Shown here piece after piece: positions 1 through 9,339 of a stretch of DNA of 64,000 bases; the first letter of the stretch is position 1, and each line of letters begins with the position of its first letter. The translations under genes were made by a program, and so were the position numbers. Origin of the DNA: Mesorhizobium sp. SARCC-RB16n. GTDB lineage: Bacteria; Pseudomonadota; Alphaproteobacteria; Rhizobiales; Rhizobiaceae. The notes beneath the pieces are model-generated. The model searched no databases. It had not been told where the DNA came from and saw only the letters and a program-made list of their open reading frames with translations. The stretch spans positions 30,129 to 94,128 of the forward strand of contig NZ_ML703297.1 in NCBI RefSeq assembly GCF_008520305.1. The letters are read 5' to 3'.

Positions 1-2
1 AT

Positions 3-1193
3 TGGGCACGGAACACGACCTTCGATGACGAGTCAGAATCCCTGGCAAAGCTGGCACGGAATACTGACGCCAGGGGGCCGAGGCGGCGTTTTAGTTTGGC
101 GAGGAGATCGGAAGCGCTTTTTAGCCGCGGATCTCCTTTGAATTTACCGGCGTCGGTGTTTGCGGGTGCCGCCGCTCTTGGGTTTTTATCGTATATCACG
201 GGGATTCACGACGCTACTTACGTCCGGGCGGATGGCCTCGTGAAGCAGGTTGGGTTTCTTTGGGCGCCGAATTGGACATTCCTGTTCATGGTGCTTTTGC
301 CACTGTTTTTTGTGTTCGTGACAGAGCTAGTTGTCTTTTGGAAAACTCAGGGGCGCTTAAAGCTTGTAACGGAGGGCGACCGGATCGGAAACGACGATGC
401 TTGGGCGCACAATGTAGAAGCTTCTTCGTATTCATATTGGTCCGTTTTTCTGATTTGCGTGGTGTTCGCCGGGCTCTTTCAGTGGATCGGCGTATGTTTG
501 ATTCCGTTGATGGAAGGCGCTGGCAATTATGCGACGGATTGGGGCAAGTTAGCGATTGTGCGCCCTGAGGTCATATCCGTGCCGGAAGAGGTCGTATTCA
601 CGGGGCTCGCTTACCTCTATATGTGCCTGTGCTTCTATCTGTTCTTTGTGGGTCTCATTTTGCTTTACACGGTCATCCATGATCTTTGGATAATTCGTGA
701 GGCATCGAAGAGCCGACCGGAGGTGAGTTATCAACATAAGGTCAATGAAGCCGGTCTCAGGGTGATGCGTGGCATTTTTCGATGTACTGTTTTGGGGGTT
801 CTGATCGCCATATGCATGAAGGCTCAAAGCTCTTACCTGACGTCGCGTGGAGAAAATATTGCGGCTTGGTTAGTCGGCGACATGTATTCAGCCTTATATG
901 GGGGCAATGATGTGAGAGACGGGATCGCCTATAGAATGCCGACGCAGTACAGCAGCCTTCTTATCGTTATTTCGACCTGTGTTGTTTTTGTGTATGGCTG
1001 GATCCGTTTGGGTGTCGGAACTCGGTTTCAGGTGGCTTTGTGGAAGATGTTGGCGGTCGTGGCGTTACTCGTTGCTGGCTACTTGCTAATCGATGCATTT
1101 GCTGGCTTTTCAATCCTTCTGGGCGTGGGAGTGCTGCTCGCGATATACGGCCTAATTGATCCCGGATTCGGGAAAGGCGAGCGAGAGAGTTAG
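3..1193 (+). CDS. Polytopic membrane protein, 5' end outside the window
   Basis: The reading frame is open from the first bases of the window, so the gene very probably begins upstream; the first in-window start-like codon (TTG at 96) has no ribosome binding site. About seven or eight hydrophobic segments are visible, for example near codons for LPASVFAGAAALGFLSYITG, FLFMVLLPLFFVFVTEL and the C-terminal MLAVVALLVAGYLLIDAFAG. The end lies 12 bases before the alpha/beta hydrolase, which suggests an operon. I do not recognise a named family and propose no function beyond a membrane role coupled to the hydrolase. Confidence 0.6.
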   Translation, partial: WARNTTFDDESESLAKLARNTDARGPRRRFSLARRSEALFSRGSPLNLPASVFAGAAALGFLSYITGIHDATYVRADGLVKQVGFLWAPNWTFLFMVLLPLFFVFVTELVVFWKTQGRLKLVTEGDRIGNDDAWAHNVEASSYSYWSVFLICVVFAGLFQWIGVCLIPLMEGAGNYATDWGKLAIVRPEVISVPEEVVFTGLAYLYMCLCFYLFFVGLILLYTVIHDLWIIREASKSRPEVSYQHKVNEAGLRVMRGIFRCTVLGVLIAICMKAQSSYLTSRGENIAAWLVGDMYSALYGGNDVRDGIAYRMPTQYSSLLIVISTCVVFVYGWIRLGVGTRFQVALWKMLAVVALLVAGYLLIDAFAGFSILLGVGVLLAIYGLIDPGFGKGERES

Positions 1194-1205
1194 GAAACAA
1201 TCAGA

Positions 1206-2243
1206 ATGTATCATAGTTGGCTTGATCGTTGGGATGAGCGGCGGGCGCGGCGCGGCGAGGAAGGGAAAAAGACAACGCATCTCATCCTTGACGCGGACCG
1301 CGCCTTTCCGGGAGCGAGGAAGATTGCGAGCATCGAGGAGTTTTGTGCGCTTGCGGACCAGGCCGTCGCTGATCCAGCCTTTTTCGAGGAGCCGAGTGAG
1401 AGCGATCAGGGTTTTGAAAGGAGGGATGGGTGGCTAAAATTTCCATCGGACATTGCGACTGATATTGCAGCGAACAATGTCGTGTGGGCGAAAATCACGG
1501 AAAGCGGGTCCTTCGACCAGGCAATGGTGATCTTTCACCATTGGAATGCAGGCGCGCGGAACCGTCAGATTGCCAAATTTTTCTCGCGGCGTGGTATCAC
1601 GGTAGTCGAGATCGCTATGCCTTATCACTTCGAGCGCAGCCGCCCCGGCTCCGTCCACGCCGATTATATGCTTAGCCCCAATCTCGGGCGAACGATCCAG
1701 TCTATAAGGCAGGGAGTACTGGATGGGCGAAAGCTCATACGTTGGTTGAGGAGCGAAGGCTATAGAGAGATTTCGGTTCTTGGTATGAGCTTGGGTTCCT
1801 GGGTCGCGGGGTTGATTGCCGCGCGCGACAATGCCGTCTCAAAAGCCTCGCTGTTCCTGACGGCGGGGAGTCTGGCGGACATGGTCTGGACGGGCCGCGC
1901 GACACGATCGATACGCGATAGCCTTGAGGCTGAGATTGAGCTGACCGATCTCAGAAGGGCCTGGGGTCCGCTTAACCTGGAGAATTATGCACATTGTCTG
2001 GCACGGCCTGATCTCGATCTTCACGTTGTGTTGGCCAAGAGAGACAAAGTGGTGCTGCCGGCACTGTCAGAGAGGTTCATGCAGAGGCTCAAGGACGCCG
2101 GAGCCAGACCGACTGTTTTGGAGTTGAACTGTGGTCACTATTCGCTGGCCGTGCCGCCTTACATCTTGTTGGCCGGTTTGAGCTTGAAACGGTTTCTGTC
2201 GTGTGCGGACAACTCTCCCTTGGATTGGCGGCGGAAGCGGTAG
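1206..2243 (+). CDS. Alpha/beta hydrolase, ABHD18-like
   Basis: A 345-residue protein with an alpha/beta-hydrolase core. The nucleophile elbow is G-M-S-L-G near residue 198, an acidic residue lies in AKRDKVVLP (around residue 278), and the likely catalytic His is in CGHYSLA (around residue 310). The HHWNAGARNRQIAKFF and ERSRPGSVHADYM stretches resemble the ABHD18/DUF2048 type. The substrate is unknown. It follows the membrane protein by 12 bases. The last 28 codons run antisense to the decayed pRiA4b ORF-3-like gene, so the native C-terminus may have been altered by the neighbouring rearrangement. Confidence 0.7.
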   Translation: MYHSWLDRWDERRARRGEEGKKTTHLILDADRAFPGARKIASIEEFCALADQAVADPAFFEEPSESDQGFERRDGWLKFPSDIATDIAANNVVWAKITESGSFDQAMVIFHHWNAGARNRQIAKFFSRRGITVVEIAMPYHFERSRPGSVHADYMLSPNLGRTIQSIRQGVLDGRKLIRWLRSEGYREISVLGMSLGSWVAGLIAARDNAVSKASLFLTAGSLADMVWTGRATRSIRDSLEAEIELTDLRRAWGPLNLENYAHCLARPDLDLHVVLAKRDKVVLPALSERFMQRLKDAGARPTVLELNCGHYSLAVPPYILLAGLSLKRFLSCADNSPLDWRRKR

Positions 2244-2882
2244 TTTCCTCGTGCGGCGCGCACTGCCTTGGCGATCGCGTTGTTTATGGCGTCGAGGTCA
2301 CAGTTCGGGATGAAATTTGCGGCCGGCCCACCGGCGCATGGCCTTATGCTCTTCGTGACCGCTGTCGCGCCATGCTTCGAGGAACTCGGCATAGCCGTGC
2401 GGGCCGCCGACGTCCTCTGGCGGCCCTGACCGGCCAGCTGCAATGCAGCGAGGATAATTGACGCCTGCCTCGCCCGGAAGGCGTTCCAGACGGAGCAGAT
2501 GGCGCCAGTTGTCGCCGAAGTCGTACTCATAGAGGATCGTGATGGGCTGCTCGTCGGGATCCTAGGAAAAAACGAAATCGACCATCCGTAACTCGGTTGC
2601 CTCGGAGATGCGATTGGCGCTGAAGCCGTCCTCGTCGAACTCCGGCGCGCCATAGATGAGGCCGCCGATGTTGAACTGGCGCAAATGGCTGTCGGTCCAA
2701 CCAAAGGAGGCCTGGAGCACCTTGTGGAATTGGGCAAGGTTGAGCGCCATCGCCAGCTCGAGGGCACCGCTAATCCTCGGTTCAATTCCGATAATGTGGG
2801 CCTCTGCGCGCACGAGTTTAGCTGTCGGGAGCGAAAGGGTCGAGCATGTGGCAAGCATGCCGCGCGTGAATGGCGTGGGCAA
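2159..2882 (-). pseudogene. Decayed plasmid pRiA4b ORF-3-like protein
   Basis: On the minus strand the N-terminal half reads LAQFHKVLQASFGWTDSHL followed by RQFNIGGLIYG, typical of the pRiA4b ORF-3-like family found on rhizobial plasmids and islands. A TAG stop at 2562-2564 interrupts the frame, which then continues in phase through DPDEQPITILYEYDFGDNWR. A frameshift near 2310-2340 moves the C-terminal part (NCDLDAINNAIAKAVRAARG) into another frame. With a nonsense codon and a frameshift the gene is not expected to work. The function of the family is not established. Confidence 0.75.
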
Positions 2883-3120
2883 GGGGGCGGCAATTTCGGC
2901 GCGACGAATGTGGCGATGGATGCGACGACATTTCGCCGGTAGGAACGCCGCCGCGAAAACAACTCCGATTGTTGATCGGCCGGCCGTCCCACCTTATTCA
3001 TAAGGGCGCAACGCCTCCCTCCTACGTCAGCCGAGAGAACATGAGCAGGTACAAAGACCATCGCAAGCCGCGGCGGCATCGAGATGACGACGAGCCGTTT
3101 TCTTTCCGGAAAAGTCTATC

Positions 3121-3411
3121 GTGCCCAGCTTCTTTCAGCGGCCACCGCCGGCGGTCGCGGCACCAGTCGACGCCCAGGTGAAGTGGTTCAACGCAAGCAA
3201 GAGGTTTGGGTTCGTCAAAGCCTCAGACGGCACAGAGGCCTATTTGCCCTTGCGCGTGTTGGAGGCGATTAGAAGCCACGGTGGCGCCGAAGGACCGCAT
3301 CTCAAGGTCACGTTAGAGGAAACGAAAAAGGGACATCAGGTAGCGCAAGTACTGGAAAGTCTGGGAATACATTTCCGAAGAGGCTTTGCGCCAATCGCCA
3401 ATGTCCGGTAA
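3121..3411 (+). CDS. Cold-shock-domain protein, suspected 5' frameshift
   Basis: The protein holds a CspA-type nucleic-acid-binding domain: VKWFNASKRFGFVKASDG is the RNP1-containing start of the fold. The in-frame start here is only a GTG at 3121. An ATG at 3041 in another frame encodes MSRYKDHRKPRRHRDDDEP, which looks like the basic N-terminus of rhizobial cold-shock-like proteins, so a frameshift near 3100-3125 has probably split the gene. The second RNA-binding motif is poorly preserved and the C-terminus is short. It may be a remnant rather than a functional protein. Confidence 0.6.
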   Translation: MPSFFQRPPPAVAAPVDAQVKWFNASKRFGFVKASDGTEAYLPLRVLEAIRSHGGAEGPHLKVTLEETKKGHQVAQVLESLGIHFRRGFAPIANVR

Positions 3412-3562
3412 ATGACTTTTCCGTACATTGGCCGGAAATCGGGCACGTTGGGCCATATCGGTCAAAAACACCGGCAAAATGATCCGTACATTTCAGCACT
3501 GATATCGAAATGGCGACCAACGGTATGCTCTATGACCGTATAGCTGGTAGTGTTCAAAGGCT

Positions 3563-3727
3563 GGACGGGAGAGATCGGCATCTGCCGACGCCGACGGAGC
3601 AACCCCCCAAGGAAACTCTCAGGCAAAAGTGACCGCACCGCCGAACGATCTGGAGAGAGACGCCTCGAGCGTCCACCGAAGGGGAAAGCCGGCAAGTCCG
3701 GTTAAGCTCTCAGGTACCCGAGACAGA
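3563..3727 (+). promoter_or_regulatory. Tandem glycine riboswitch (gcvT element)
   Basis: Two glycine aptamers lie in series. The first has GGACGGGAGAGA, then GCCGACGGAGCAAC and GGAAACTCTCAGGCAAAAG (3563-3632). The second begins with CTGGAGAGAG at 3650 and carries CACCGAAGGGGAAAG and CTCTCAGGTACCCGAGACAGA up to 3726. These are the conserved pieces of the class. It ends 57 bases before the DadA-like gene, so it most likely controls that gene and perhaps the next ones. In known cases glycine binding turns on glycine-degrading genes. Confidence 0.93.
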
Positions 3728-3783
3728 TTTGGGGATTCGCCGCGGGCCAGTCTCGCACCCCATTGTAGTGTTCGGAGTTCAGA

Positions 3784-5022
3784 ATGCCCAAAATCATTGT
3801 AATTGGCGCCGGAATTGCCGGTGTGTCGACGGCCTATGCTTTGTTGGAGCAAGGCTACGACGTCACTGTGGTCGAGCGGCGCCGCTATGCCGCGATGGAA
3901 ACGTCGTTCGCCAACGGCGGCCAGCTGTCCGCGAGCAATGCCGAAGTCTGGAATCACTGGTCAACCGTCCTCAAGGGCATCAAGTGGATGCTTCGGCGGG
4001 ACGCACCGCTCCTCATGAACCCTACCCCGTCGTGGCACAAGTACAGCTGGCTGATGGAATTCGTATCCAATATTTCGCGATATCGCGAGAACACGATTGA
4101 AACGACCCGCCTGGCTATCGCGGCCCGTAAGTACCTCTTCGAGATCGCTGACCGTGAAGGCATCGACTTTGATCACGTCCGTCGCGGTATCCTGCATGTT
4201 TACTGGGATAAAACCGGCTTCGACCATGCGTTGAAAGTGAATGAGATGCTGAACGAGGGCGGCCTCGACCGGCGATCGGTGACGCCCGGCGAATTTGCCG
4301 GGATTGAACCCGCCTTGCATGGCAATTTTTATGGAGGGTTTTACACCCCGTCGGATTCGACCGGCGACATCCACAAATATTGCGCGGGTTTGGCGAAGGC
4401 CTGCACAAAGCGCGGCGCCCAATTCATCTATGACGCTGCGGTGATCCGGATTGAACGCCGGGATCGCTTTAACCTCGTTTGCACAACTGATGGCGCCGAT
4501 CTGACGCTGGTGGCCGATGGCATTGTAGTATGTGCGGGAACAAATAGCCGCGATATCGCTGCGATGTTCGGGGATCGCATCAATATTTATCCGGTGAAAG
4601 GCTATTCAATTACGGTGGAGTTGGAGGGGTCTACGGCAGATTCCTCGGCGCCTTGGGTAAGCATTCTGGACGACCGCGCGAAAATCGTGACCAGCCGCCT
4701 CGGCGCAGCGCGCCTGCGCGTGGCAGGTACCGCGGAGTTCAACGGCGTCAATTTCGACATCCGTGAAGATCGCATCAGACCTTTGATCGACTGGACCCGG
4801 ATGATGTTCCCGAAAGTGGTAACTGAACACGTTGTGCCGTGGGCAGGGCTGCGACCCATGATGCCGAACATGATGCCCCGGGTCGGCAAAGGCCGGGTTC
4901 CGGGTGTCTTCTACAATACGGGACACGGGCATCTAGGGTGGACGCTTTCTGCTGCAACATCGGCCATGCTGGCCACGGTTGTGGCTGCCGATCTTCCGGT
5001 CGATGCTCGTATCGCGGCATAG
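3784..5022 (+). CDS. FAD-dependent D-amino acid dehydrogenase / glycine oxidase-like (DadA family)
   Basis: A 412-residue flavoprotein of the DAO superfamily. The N-terminal dinucleotide-binding motif is IIVIGAGIAGVSTAYALLEQ and is followed by the FANGGQLSASNAEVW segment typical of DadA. The C-terminus has GLRPMMPNMMPRVGKG and the FAD-contacting NTGHGHLGWTLS. DadA enzymes oxidatively deaminate D-amino acids at the membrane. The tandem glycine riboswitch in the leader suggests that glycine is a substrate or a signal, so glycine oxidation is an inference. ATG 3784 has GGAG about ten bases upstream. The GlcG-like gene follows after 45 bases. Confidence 0.9.
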   Translation: MPKIIVIGAGIAGVSTAYALLEQGYDVTVVERRRYAAMETSFANGGQLSASNAEVWNHWSTVLKGIKWMLRRDAPLLMNPTPSWHKYSWLMEFVSNISRYRENTIETTRLAIAARKYLFEIADREGIDFDHVRRGILHVYWDKTGFDHALKVNEMLNEGGLDRRSVTPGEFAGIEPALHGNFYGGFYTPSDSTGDIHKYCAGLAKACTKRGAQFIYDAAVIRIERRDRFNLVCTTDGADLTLVADGIVVCAGTNSRDIAAMFGDRINIYPVKGYSITVELEGSTADSSAPWVSILDDRAKIVTSRLGAARLRVAGTAEFNGVNFDIREDRIRPLIDWTRMMFPKVVTEHVVPWAGLRPMMPNMMPRVGKGRVPGVFYNTGHGHLGWTLSAATSAMLATVVAADLPVDARIAA

Positions 5023-5067
5023 AAGAATAGAAGACGCCCAGCTAACAAGCTCAAGGGAAAATCCAAT

Positions 5068-5499
5068 ATGACCAAGCTGACATTGGAAGTTGCCAATTCC
5101 ATCATTAATCGGGCTTGCTCTACAGCAAGCGGGAAGGGTCTTAAGGCATTGAGCGTTGCGGTCCTGGATGCTGGCGGCCACTTGGTCGCGTTTCAGAAGC
5201 AGGACGGGGCTTCAATGCTCCGCTTTGAAATTGCATTCGGCAAGGCTTACGGAGCTTTGGCCGTCGGTTTCGGTTCGCGCTGGCTCGACAAAGCATCAGC
5301 CGACCGACCTCACTTTGTAGCCGGCCTGACCACTATACCAGGCGGCAAGATTGTTCCCGTCCCCGGGGGCGTCCTAGTGCGAGACCAGGCCGGTCGGTTG
5401 CTTGGTGCGGTAGGGATTACCGGAGATACATCCGACAACGATGAAGCAGTGGCCGTGGAAGCAATCGAGATAGGCGGTTTGAATGCTCAGGCGGCCTGA
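5068..5499 (+). CDS. GlcG/HbpS family (DUF336) protein
   Basis: A 143-residue protein matching the GlcG/HbpS fold: VAVLDAGGHLVAFQKQDGA at the start and the glycine-rich IPGGKIVPVPGGVLVRDQ followed by LLGAVGITGDTSDNDEAVA. Members occur in glycolate and other oxidative catabolic operons, and some bind haem; the molecular role is often unknown. AAGGGA lies about nine bases before the ATG. It sits directly behind the DadA-like gene and is probably co-transcribed under the glycine riboswitch. Confidence 0.87.
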   Translation: MTKLTLEVANSIINRACSTASGKGLKALSVAVLDAGGHLVAFQKQDGASMLRFEIAFGKAYGALAVGFGSRWLDKASADRPHFVAGLTTIPGGKIVPVPGGVLVRDQAGRLLGAVGITGDTSDNDEAVAVEAIEIGGLNAQAA

Positions 5500-5692
5500 T
5501 TGAGGCCACCCACTCGAAGCGCCTCGTGCTCGTCGGGCGAGAGACGCAAATCTGGCGAGCGATCAGGCACATTTGAAATAGCGTCTGCGCCGCCGGCGCG
5601 ATTTTGGCATCTTTCGTGCGCTGAGCGCCGTTAGGATGGTGGGCAGATGCAGCCGCCAGGGTCCAGAACGTTTGGATAGACAGGATTATCGA

Positions 5693-6862
5693 ATGGATCA
5701 GCAAGCCTCCTACGGATTTGCGCCGTCTGAGTTCGAAGAGCGTGTCGCCAGGGCTCAGCGGTTGATGGGTCAACATCGCCTGGACGGCTTGTTGCTCACT
5801 TCAATGGACAATATCCGGTACTTCATCGGTGTCGATTCCACATTCTGGGAGAGTTACACCCGACCTTGGTTTGTATTAGTGCCTGCTATCGGGGCGCCCC
5901 TTGCGATCATTCCCGAAATTGGAAGGGCTATTATCGAGAAGACGTGGATCACGGAAATCAGATCCTGGCCGTCGCCTCGGCCCGAAGACGAAGGCACCTC
6001 TCTTGTTGTCTCTGCGATATCCGACCTGCCCCAGCGACACGGACGGGTCGGAGCTGAGCTTGGTTTCGAACTGCGACTGGGAATGCCGGTAACGCAATTG
6101 AATGCGATCATCGGTGACCTGAAAAGCGTCGAGATTGTCGATGGCGCAAGCCTCATTTGGCAGCTCCGCATGATCAAGAGCGCGGCCGAGGTCAGTAAAA
6201 TCAAAAAGGCTGTCGACATCGCGGGCGCCGTATACGCCCAAGTGCCCGATTTCGTTATAATCGGCGATACTGAACGTACGATCCTTCGGGAATTCCGCGG
6301 TCGCCTCAATATGGGCGGCGCCGGCGCTATCCCGACCCTCATTTGCAGATCCGACGTCGGCGGGCCTTTCGAGATTACGGGCGGTCCAAGGGACCGGCCA
6401 ATCGCTGATGGCGATCTGCTCTTCATTGACACGGGCACGACCTTCGACGGGTATTTCTGCGACTACGATCGCAACTACCAGGTTGGCAGGGCTACGGATG
6501 CCCTGCGGTATGCTCACGACAAGGTGTGGGAAGCGCACGAGGTTGGGCTTCAAACAGTAACAGCAGGGGTTACGGCCGGATATGTGTTTGAACAGATGGC
6601 CAAGGCGCTTTCTTCCGGTGGGACGGATCTCAACAGCAACGGGCGCATGGGCCACGGGCTTGGGCTCCGGCTGACCGAACCGCCGTCCATTCGACTGGAG
6701 GACAATACGGTGTTGCAGCCAGGCATGGTGCTCTGCATTGAGCCTGCCTTGGAGTACGAGCCCGGTAAAATCGTCCTGCATGAGGAAACAGTCGTGGTCA
6801 CTGAAGGAAAGGCCCAACTGCTTACCCTTCGGGCGCCGAAGCAGCTAGCCCAGATAGGCTGA
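5693..6862 (+). CDS. M24 family metallopeptidase (Xaa-Pro aminopeptidase / creatinase-like)
   Basis: A 389-residue protein with an N-terminal creatinase domain (DGLLLTSMDNIRYFIGV) and a C-terminal pita-bread M24 domain. Metal-ligand motifs are visible: LFIDTGTTFDGYFCDYDR (two Asp), MGHGLGLRLTEPP (His), CIEPALEYEPG (Glu) and LHEETVVVTEG (Glu). Such enzymes cleave Xaa-Pro peptides or act on small substrates such as creatine or ectoine derivatives. The start at 5693 is preferred because the extra 19 residues from ATG 5636 look unlike the family. It is in line with the DadA-like and GlcG-like genes after a gap of about 190 bases. Confidence 0.85.
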   Translation: MDQQASYGFAPSEFEERVARAQRLMGQHRLDGLLLTSMDNIRYFIGVDSTFWESYTRPWFVLVPAIGAPLAIIPEIGRAIIEKTWITEIRSWPSPRPEDEGTSLVVSAISDLPQRHGRVGAELGFELRLGMPVTQLNAIIGDLKSVEIVDGASLIWQLRMIKSAAEVSKIKKAVDIAGAVYAQVPDFVIIGDTERTILREFRGRLNMGGAGAIPTLICRSDVGGPFEITGGPRDRPIADGDLLFIDTGTTFDGYFCDYDRNYQVGRATDALRYAHDKVWEAHEVGLQTVTAGVTAGYVFEQMAKALSSGGTDLNSNGRMGHGLGLRLTEPPSIRLEDNTVLQPGMVLCIEPALEYEPGKIVLHEETVVVTEGKAQLLTLRAPKQLAQIG

Positions 6863-6920
6863 TGGGGTAGAAGGCTCTCGCCCGAACCTCCTATTTGCGG
6901 CCGGTATTAGAGACCGCGGG

Positions 6921-8105
6921 TCATATAATCGAAAGTTCCCTTGCTACCTCCGCAAACGCCTCGACCGCGCGGTCGATGTCGGTGCAGGAATGCGCCGCCG
7001 ACATCTGCGTGCGGATGCGCGCCTGGCCTTTCGGTACGACAGGGAATGAAAAGCCGATGACATAGATGCCGCGCTTCAGCATGCGCGCCGCCATTTCTTG
7101 CGCCAGCGTGGCATCGCCCAGCATCACCGGGATGATCGGGTGATCGGCGCCGGCCAGCGTGAAACCCAACTTGCCCATCTGAGACCGAAAGCGTTCTGCG
7201 TTGGCATATAGGCGCTGGCGCAGCGCGTCGCCATGGCGGATCAGGTCGAACACTTTGATCGAGGCGCCGGCGATTGCCGGCATCAGCGTGTTGGAGAAGA
7301 GATAGGGGCGCGAGCGCTGGCGCAGCCAGTCGACTACCTGGCTCTTGCCCGACGTGTAGCCGCCGGAAGCGCCGCCGAGCGCCTTGCCGAGGGTGCCGGT
7401 GATGATGTCCACCCTGCCCTCGACGCCGCAATGCTCGGCCGAGCCGCGGCCATTCTTACCGACGAAGCCGACCGCATGGCTGTCGTCGACCATGACCAGG
7501 GCGTCGTATTTGTCGGCAAGGTCGCAGACGCCCTTGAGGTTGGCGATGATGCCGTCCATCGAGAACACGCCGTCCGTCGCGATCAGCCGGAAGCGGCAAT
7601 CCTTCGCCTCCTTCAGCCGCGCCTCGAGATCGGCCATGTCGTTGTTGGCATAGCGGAAGCGCTTGGCCTTCGACAGCCTGACCCCGTCGATGATCGAGGC
7701 ATGGTTCAGCGCGTCCGAGATGATAGCGTCCTCCTCGCCGAGCAGCGTCTCGAACAGGCCGCCATTGGCGTCGAAGCAGGAGCCGTAGAGGATGGTGTCC
7801 TCCAGGCCGAGGAAGGATGAAATCGTCGCCTCGAGCTGCTTGTGCTCTTCCTGAGTGCCGCAGATGAAGCGCACCGAGGCCATGCCGTAGCCATAACGGT
7901 CGAGCGCCTGGCTGGCCGCCGCGCGCAGGTCGGCGCTGTCGGCGAGGCCGAGATAGTTGTTGGCGCAGAAATTGAGCACCTTCTGCCCGCCGACCTCGAT
8001 CTCGGCTGACTGCATCGAGGATATGACCTGTTCGGATTTGTAGAGGCCGGCAGACTTCAGACCGGCGAGCTCATTCGAGAGATGAGAAATGAAGGCGTCG
8101 GTCAT
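6921..8105 (-). CDS. kbl: Glycine C-acetyltransferase (2-amino-3-ketobutyrate CoA ligase)
   Basis: A 394-residue fold-type I PLP enzyme of the alpha-oxoamine synthase family, close to the 398 residues of E. coli Kbl. Characteristic stretches are [45 protein letters not shown] and the PLP-lysine region [18 protein letters not shown]. It interconverts glycine plus acetyl-CoA with 2-amino-3-ketobutyrate in threonine/glycine metabolism. Its usual partner tdh is not next to it; instead a class IV aminotransferase lies 66 bases upstream on the same strand. A GTG at 8117 is an alternative start. Confidence 0.93.
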   Translation of the reverse strand: MTDAFISHLSNELAGLKSAGLYKSEQVISSMQSAEIEVGGQKVLNFCANNYLGLADSADLRAAASQALDRYGYGMASVRFICGTQEEHKQLEATISSFLGLEDTILYGSCFDANGGLFETLLGEEDAIISDALNHASIIDGVRLSKAKRFRYANNDMADLEARLKEAKDCRFRLIATDGVFSMDGIIANLKGVCDLADKYDALVMVDDSHAVGFVGKNGRGSAEHCGVEGRVDIITGTLGKALGGASGGYTSGKSQVVDWLRQRSRPYLFSNTLMPAIAGASIKVFDLIRHGDALRQRLYANAERFRSQMGKLGFTLAGADHPIIPVMLGDATLAQEMAARMLKRGIYVIGFSFPVVPKGQARIRTQMSAAHSCTDIDRAVEAFAEVARELSII

Positions 8106-8171
8106 CGGCAGACTCACGGCAGCACCGCCCTCCCCGCACTGGGGAGGACCTCTCGGTAATATATTGCGGTA

Positions 8172-9131
8172 CTATGCGTAATTTGCCGCGGTCGACCATG
8201 CGGGATCAGCATGCTTCTCCCAATACAAGGCCGTCAGCTGGCGCGTCAGAGCGCCAACCTTGCCGTCGCCTATAATGGTCTCGTCAATCTTGGACACCGG
8301 CATGATCCCGCCTGCTGTAGACGTGATGAAAACCTCATCGGCGCCCTTCAGCTCGTTGCGATCAATGTCGCCGGCGCTGACGGATAGGCCCAGTTCGTCG
8401 CACAGATCAAATACGGTTTGCCTGGTAATGCCCGCAAGGACGCCATAAGCCGGTGTCTTCAAGTGGCCATCCTTCACGGTGAAAACGTTGAAGCCGGGCC
8501 CCTCGGCAATGTTGTCATTGACGTCGACGATCAACGCAGTTTCGGCACCGTAGTCGTACGCATCGAACAGGCCCTTCACCAAATCGAGCCAGTGATAGTT
8601 CTTGATAGTCGGATCGACCGACTTGGGCGGGATCCGAACGGTGTTGCTGATGGCGACATGCAGGCCGCGCTCGAGCTGCTCCTTGTTGGCAACCGACCCG
8701 AAAGGCACAGCGAACGCAATGAACCTATTCTCCGACTCGCGCGGGTCCCGGCTAAAGGTGGGCGAGCCACCGCGCGTGCAGATCATCTCGACATAGGCCG
8801 ATTTGTGCCCGGACAGCGCCACACAAGTCGAAAGGATCTTTTCGATCTCACTGCGGTTGTAGGGAAGCTTCATGCGCAGCTTTTCCATTCCGCGGAAGAA
8901 CCGGTCCAGGTGCAAGTCCAGCCTGAAGAACCTCCCGTCCCAGACATGGACGGTATCGTAGGTGGCATCGGAATGCAGAAAGCCCCAGTCCAGAACGGAT
9001 ACCTTGGCTTCGGACATCGGCAGGTACTGACCATCCATGAAGGCCACGCCGTGAGGATACTGCCGTTGATCCTGGTGCCGTTTTTCTATGGCTGGGAGCG
9101 TCGTTGCAGGTTCGGCTGCAGCAATTGTCAT
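8172..9131 (-). CDS. Class IV aminotransferase (branched-chain / D-amino acid type)
   Basis: A PLP enzyme of fold type IV. MDGQYLPMSEAKVSVLDWGF is the typical N-terminal strand, the catalytic lysine is in TIKNYHWLDLVKG, and the phosphate-binding end is ITRQTVFDLCDELGL with FITSTAGGIMPV. It could act on D-amino acids or branched-chain 2-oxo acids; sequence alone does not decide. ATG 9131 is chosen over 9155 because GGAGG lies just upstream of it. It probably forms an operon with kbl, and a perfect TTGAT-N4-ATCAA palindrome lies 132 bases upstream. Confidence 0.87.
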   Translation of the reverse strand: MTIAAAEPATTLPAIEKRHQDQRQYPHGVAFMDGQYLPMSEAKVSVLDWGFLHSDATYDTVHVWDGRFFRLDLHLDRFFRGMEKLRMKLPYNRSEIEKILSTCVALSGHKSAYVEMICTRGGSPTFSRDPRESENRFIAFAVPFGSVANKEQLERGLHVAISNTVRIPPKSVDPTIKNYHWLDLVKGLFDAYDYGAETALIVDVNDNIAEGPGFNVFTVKDGHLKTPAYGVLAGITRQTVFDLCDELGLSVSAGDIDRNELKGADEVFITSTAGGIMPVSKIDETIIGDGKVGALTRQLTALYWEKHADPAWSTAANYA

Positions 9132-9262
9132 TCCTGAGTCCTCCAATTCTTGCAATCTCGCATAAGCGCATCGCCGCCGCTGCGGCTCCAGACCAGCAGC
9201 ACACCGGGCGTGGCCGCCTTTGGTACGGCCGCCGGAACAATTAAATCGCAGACTTCGATGGA

Positions 9263-9276
9263 TTGATTGCGATCAA
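9263..9276 (-). promoter_or_regulatory. Candidate FixK/FNR-type box
   Basis: The sequence TTGATTGCGATCAA is a perfect match to the FNR/FixK consensus TTGAT-N4-ATCAA. It lies between the Lrp-type regulator and the class IV aminotransferase, 132 bases upstream of the aminotransferase start. In rhizobia FixK activates genes under microoxic conditions. Whether this site is used is inference. Confidence 0.45.
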
Positions 9277-9339
9277 AGTAGCGGCTCCGCCGCAATGAAC
9301 GCTTCAAAAAGTGGATGGAAGTGAGGGAAACGCTGGGGC

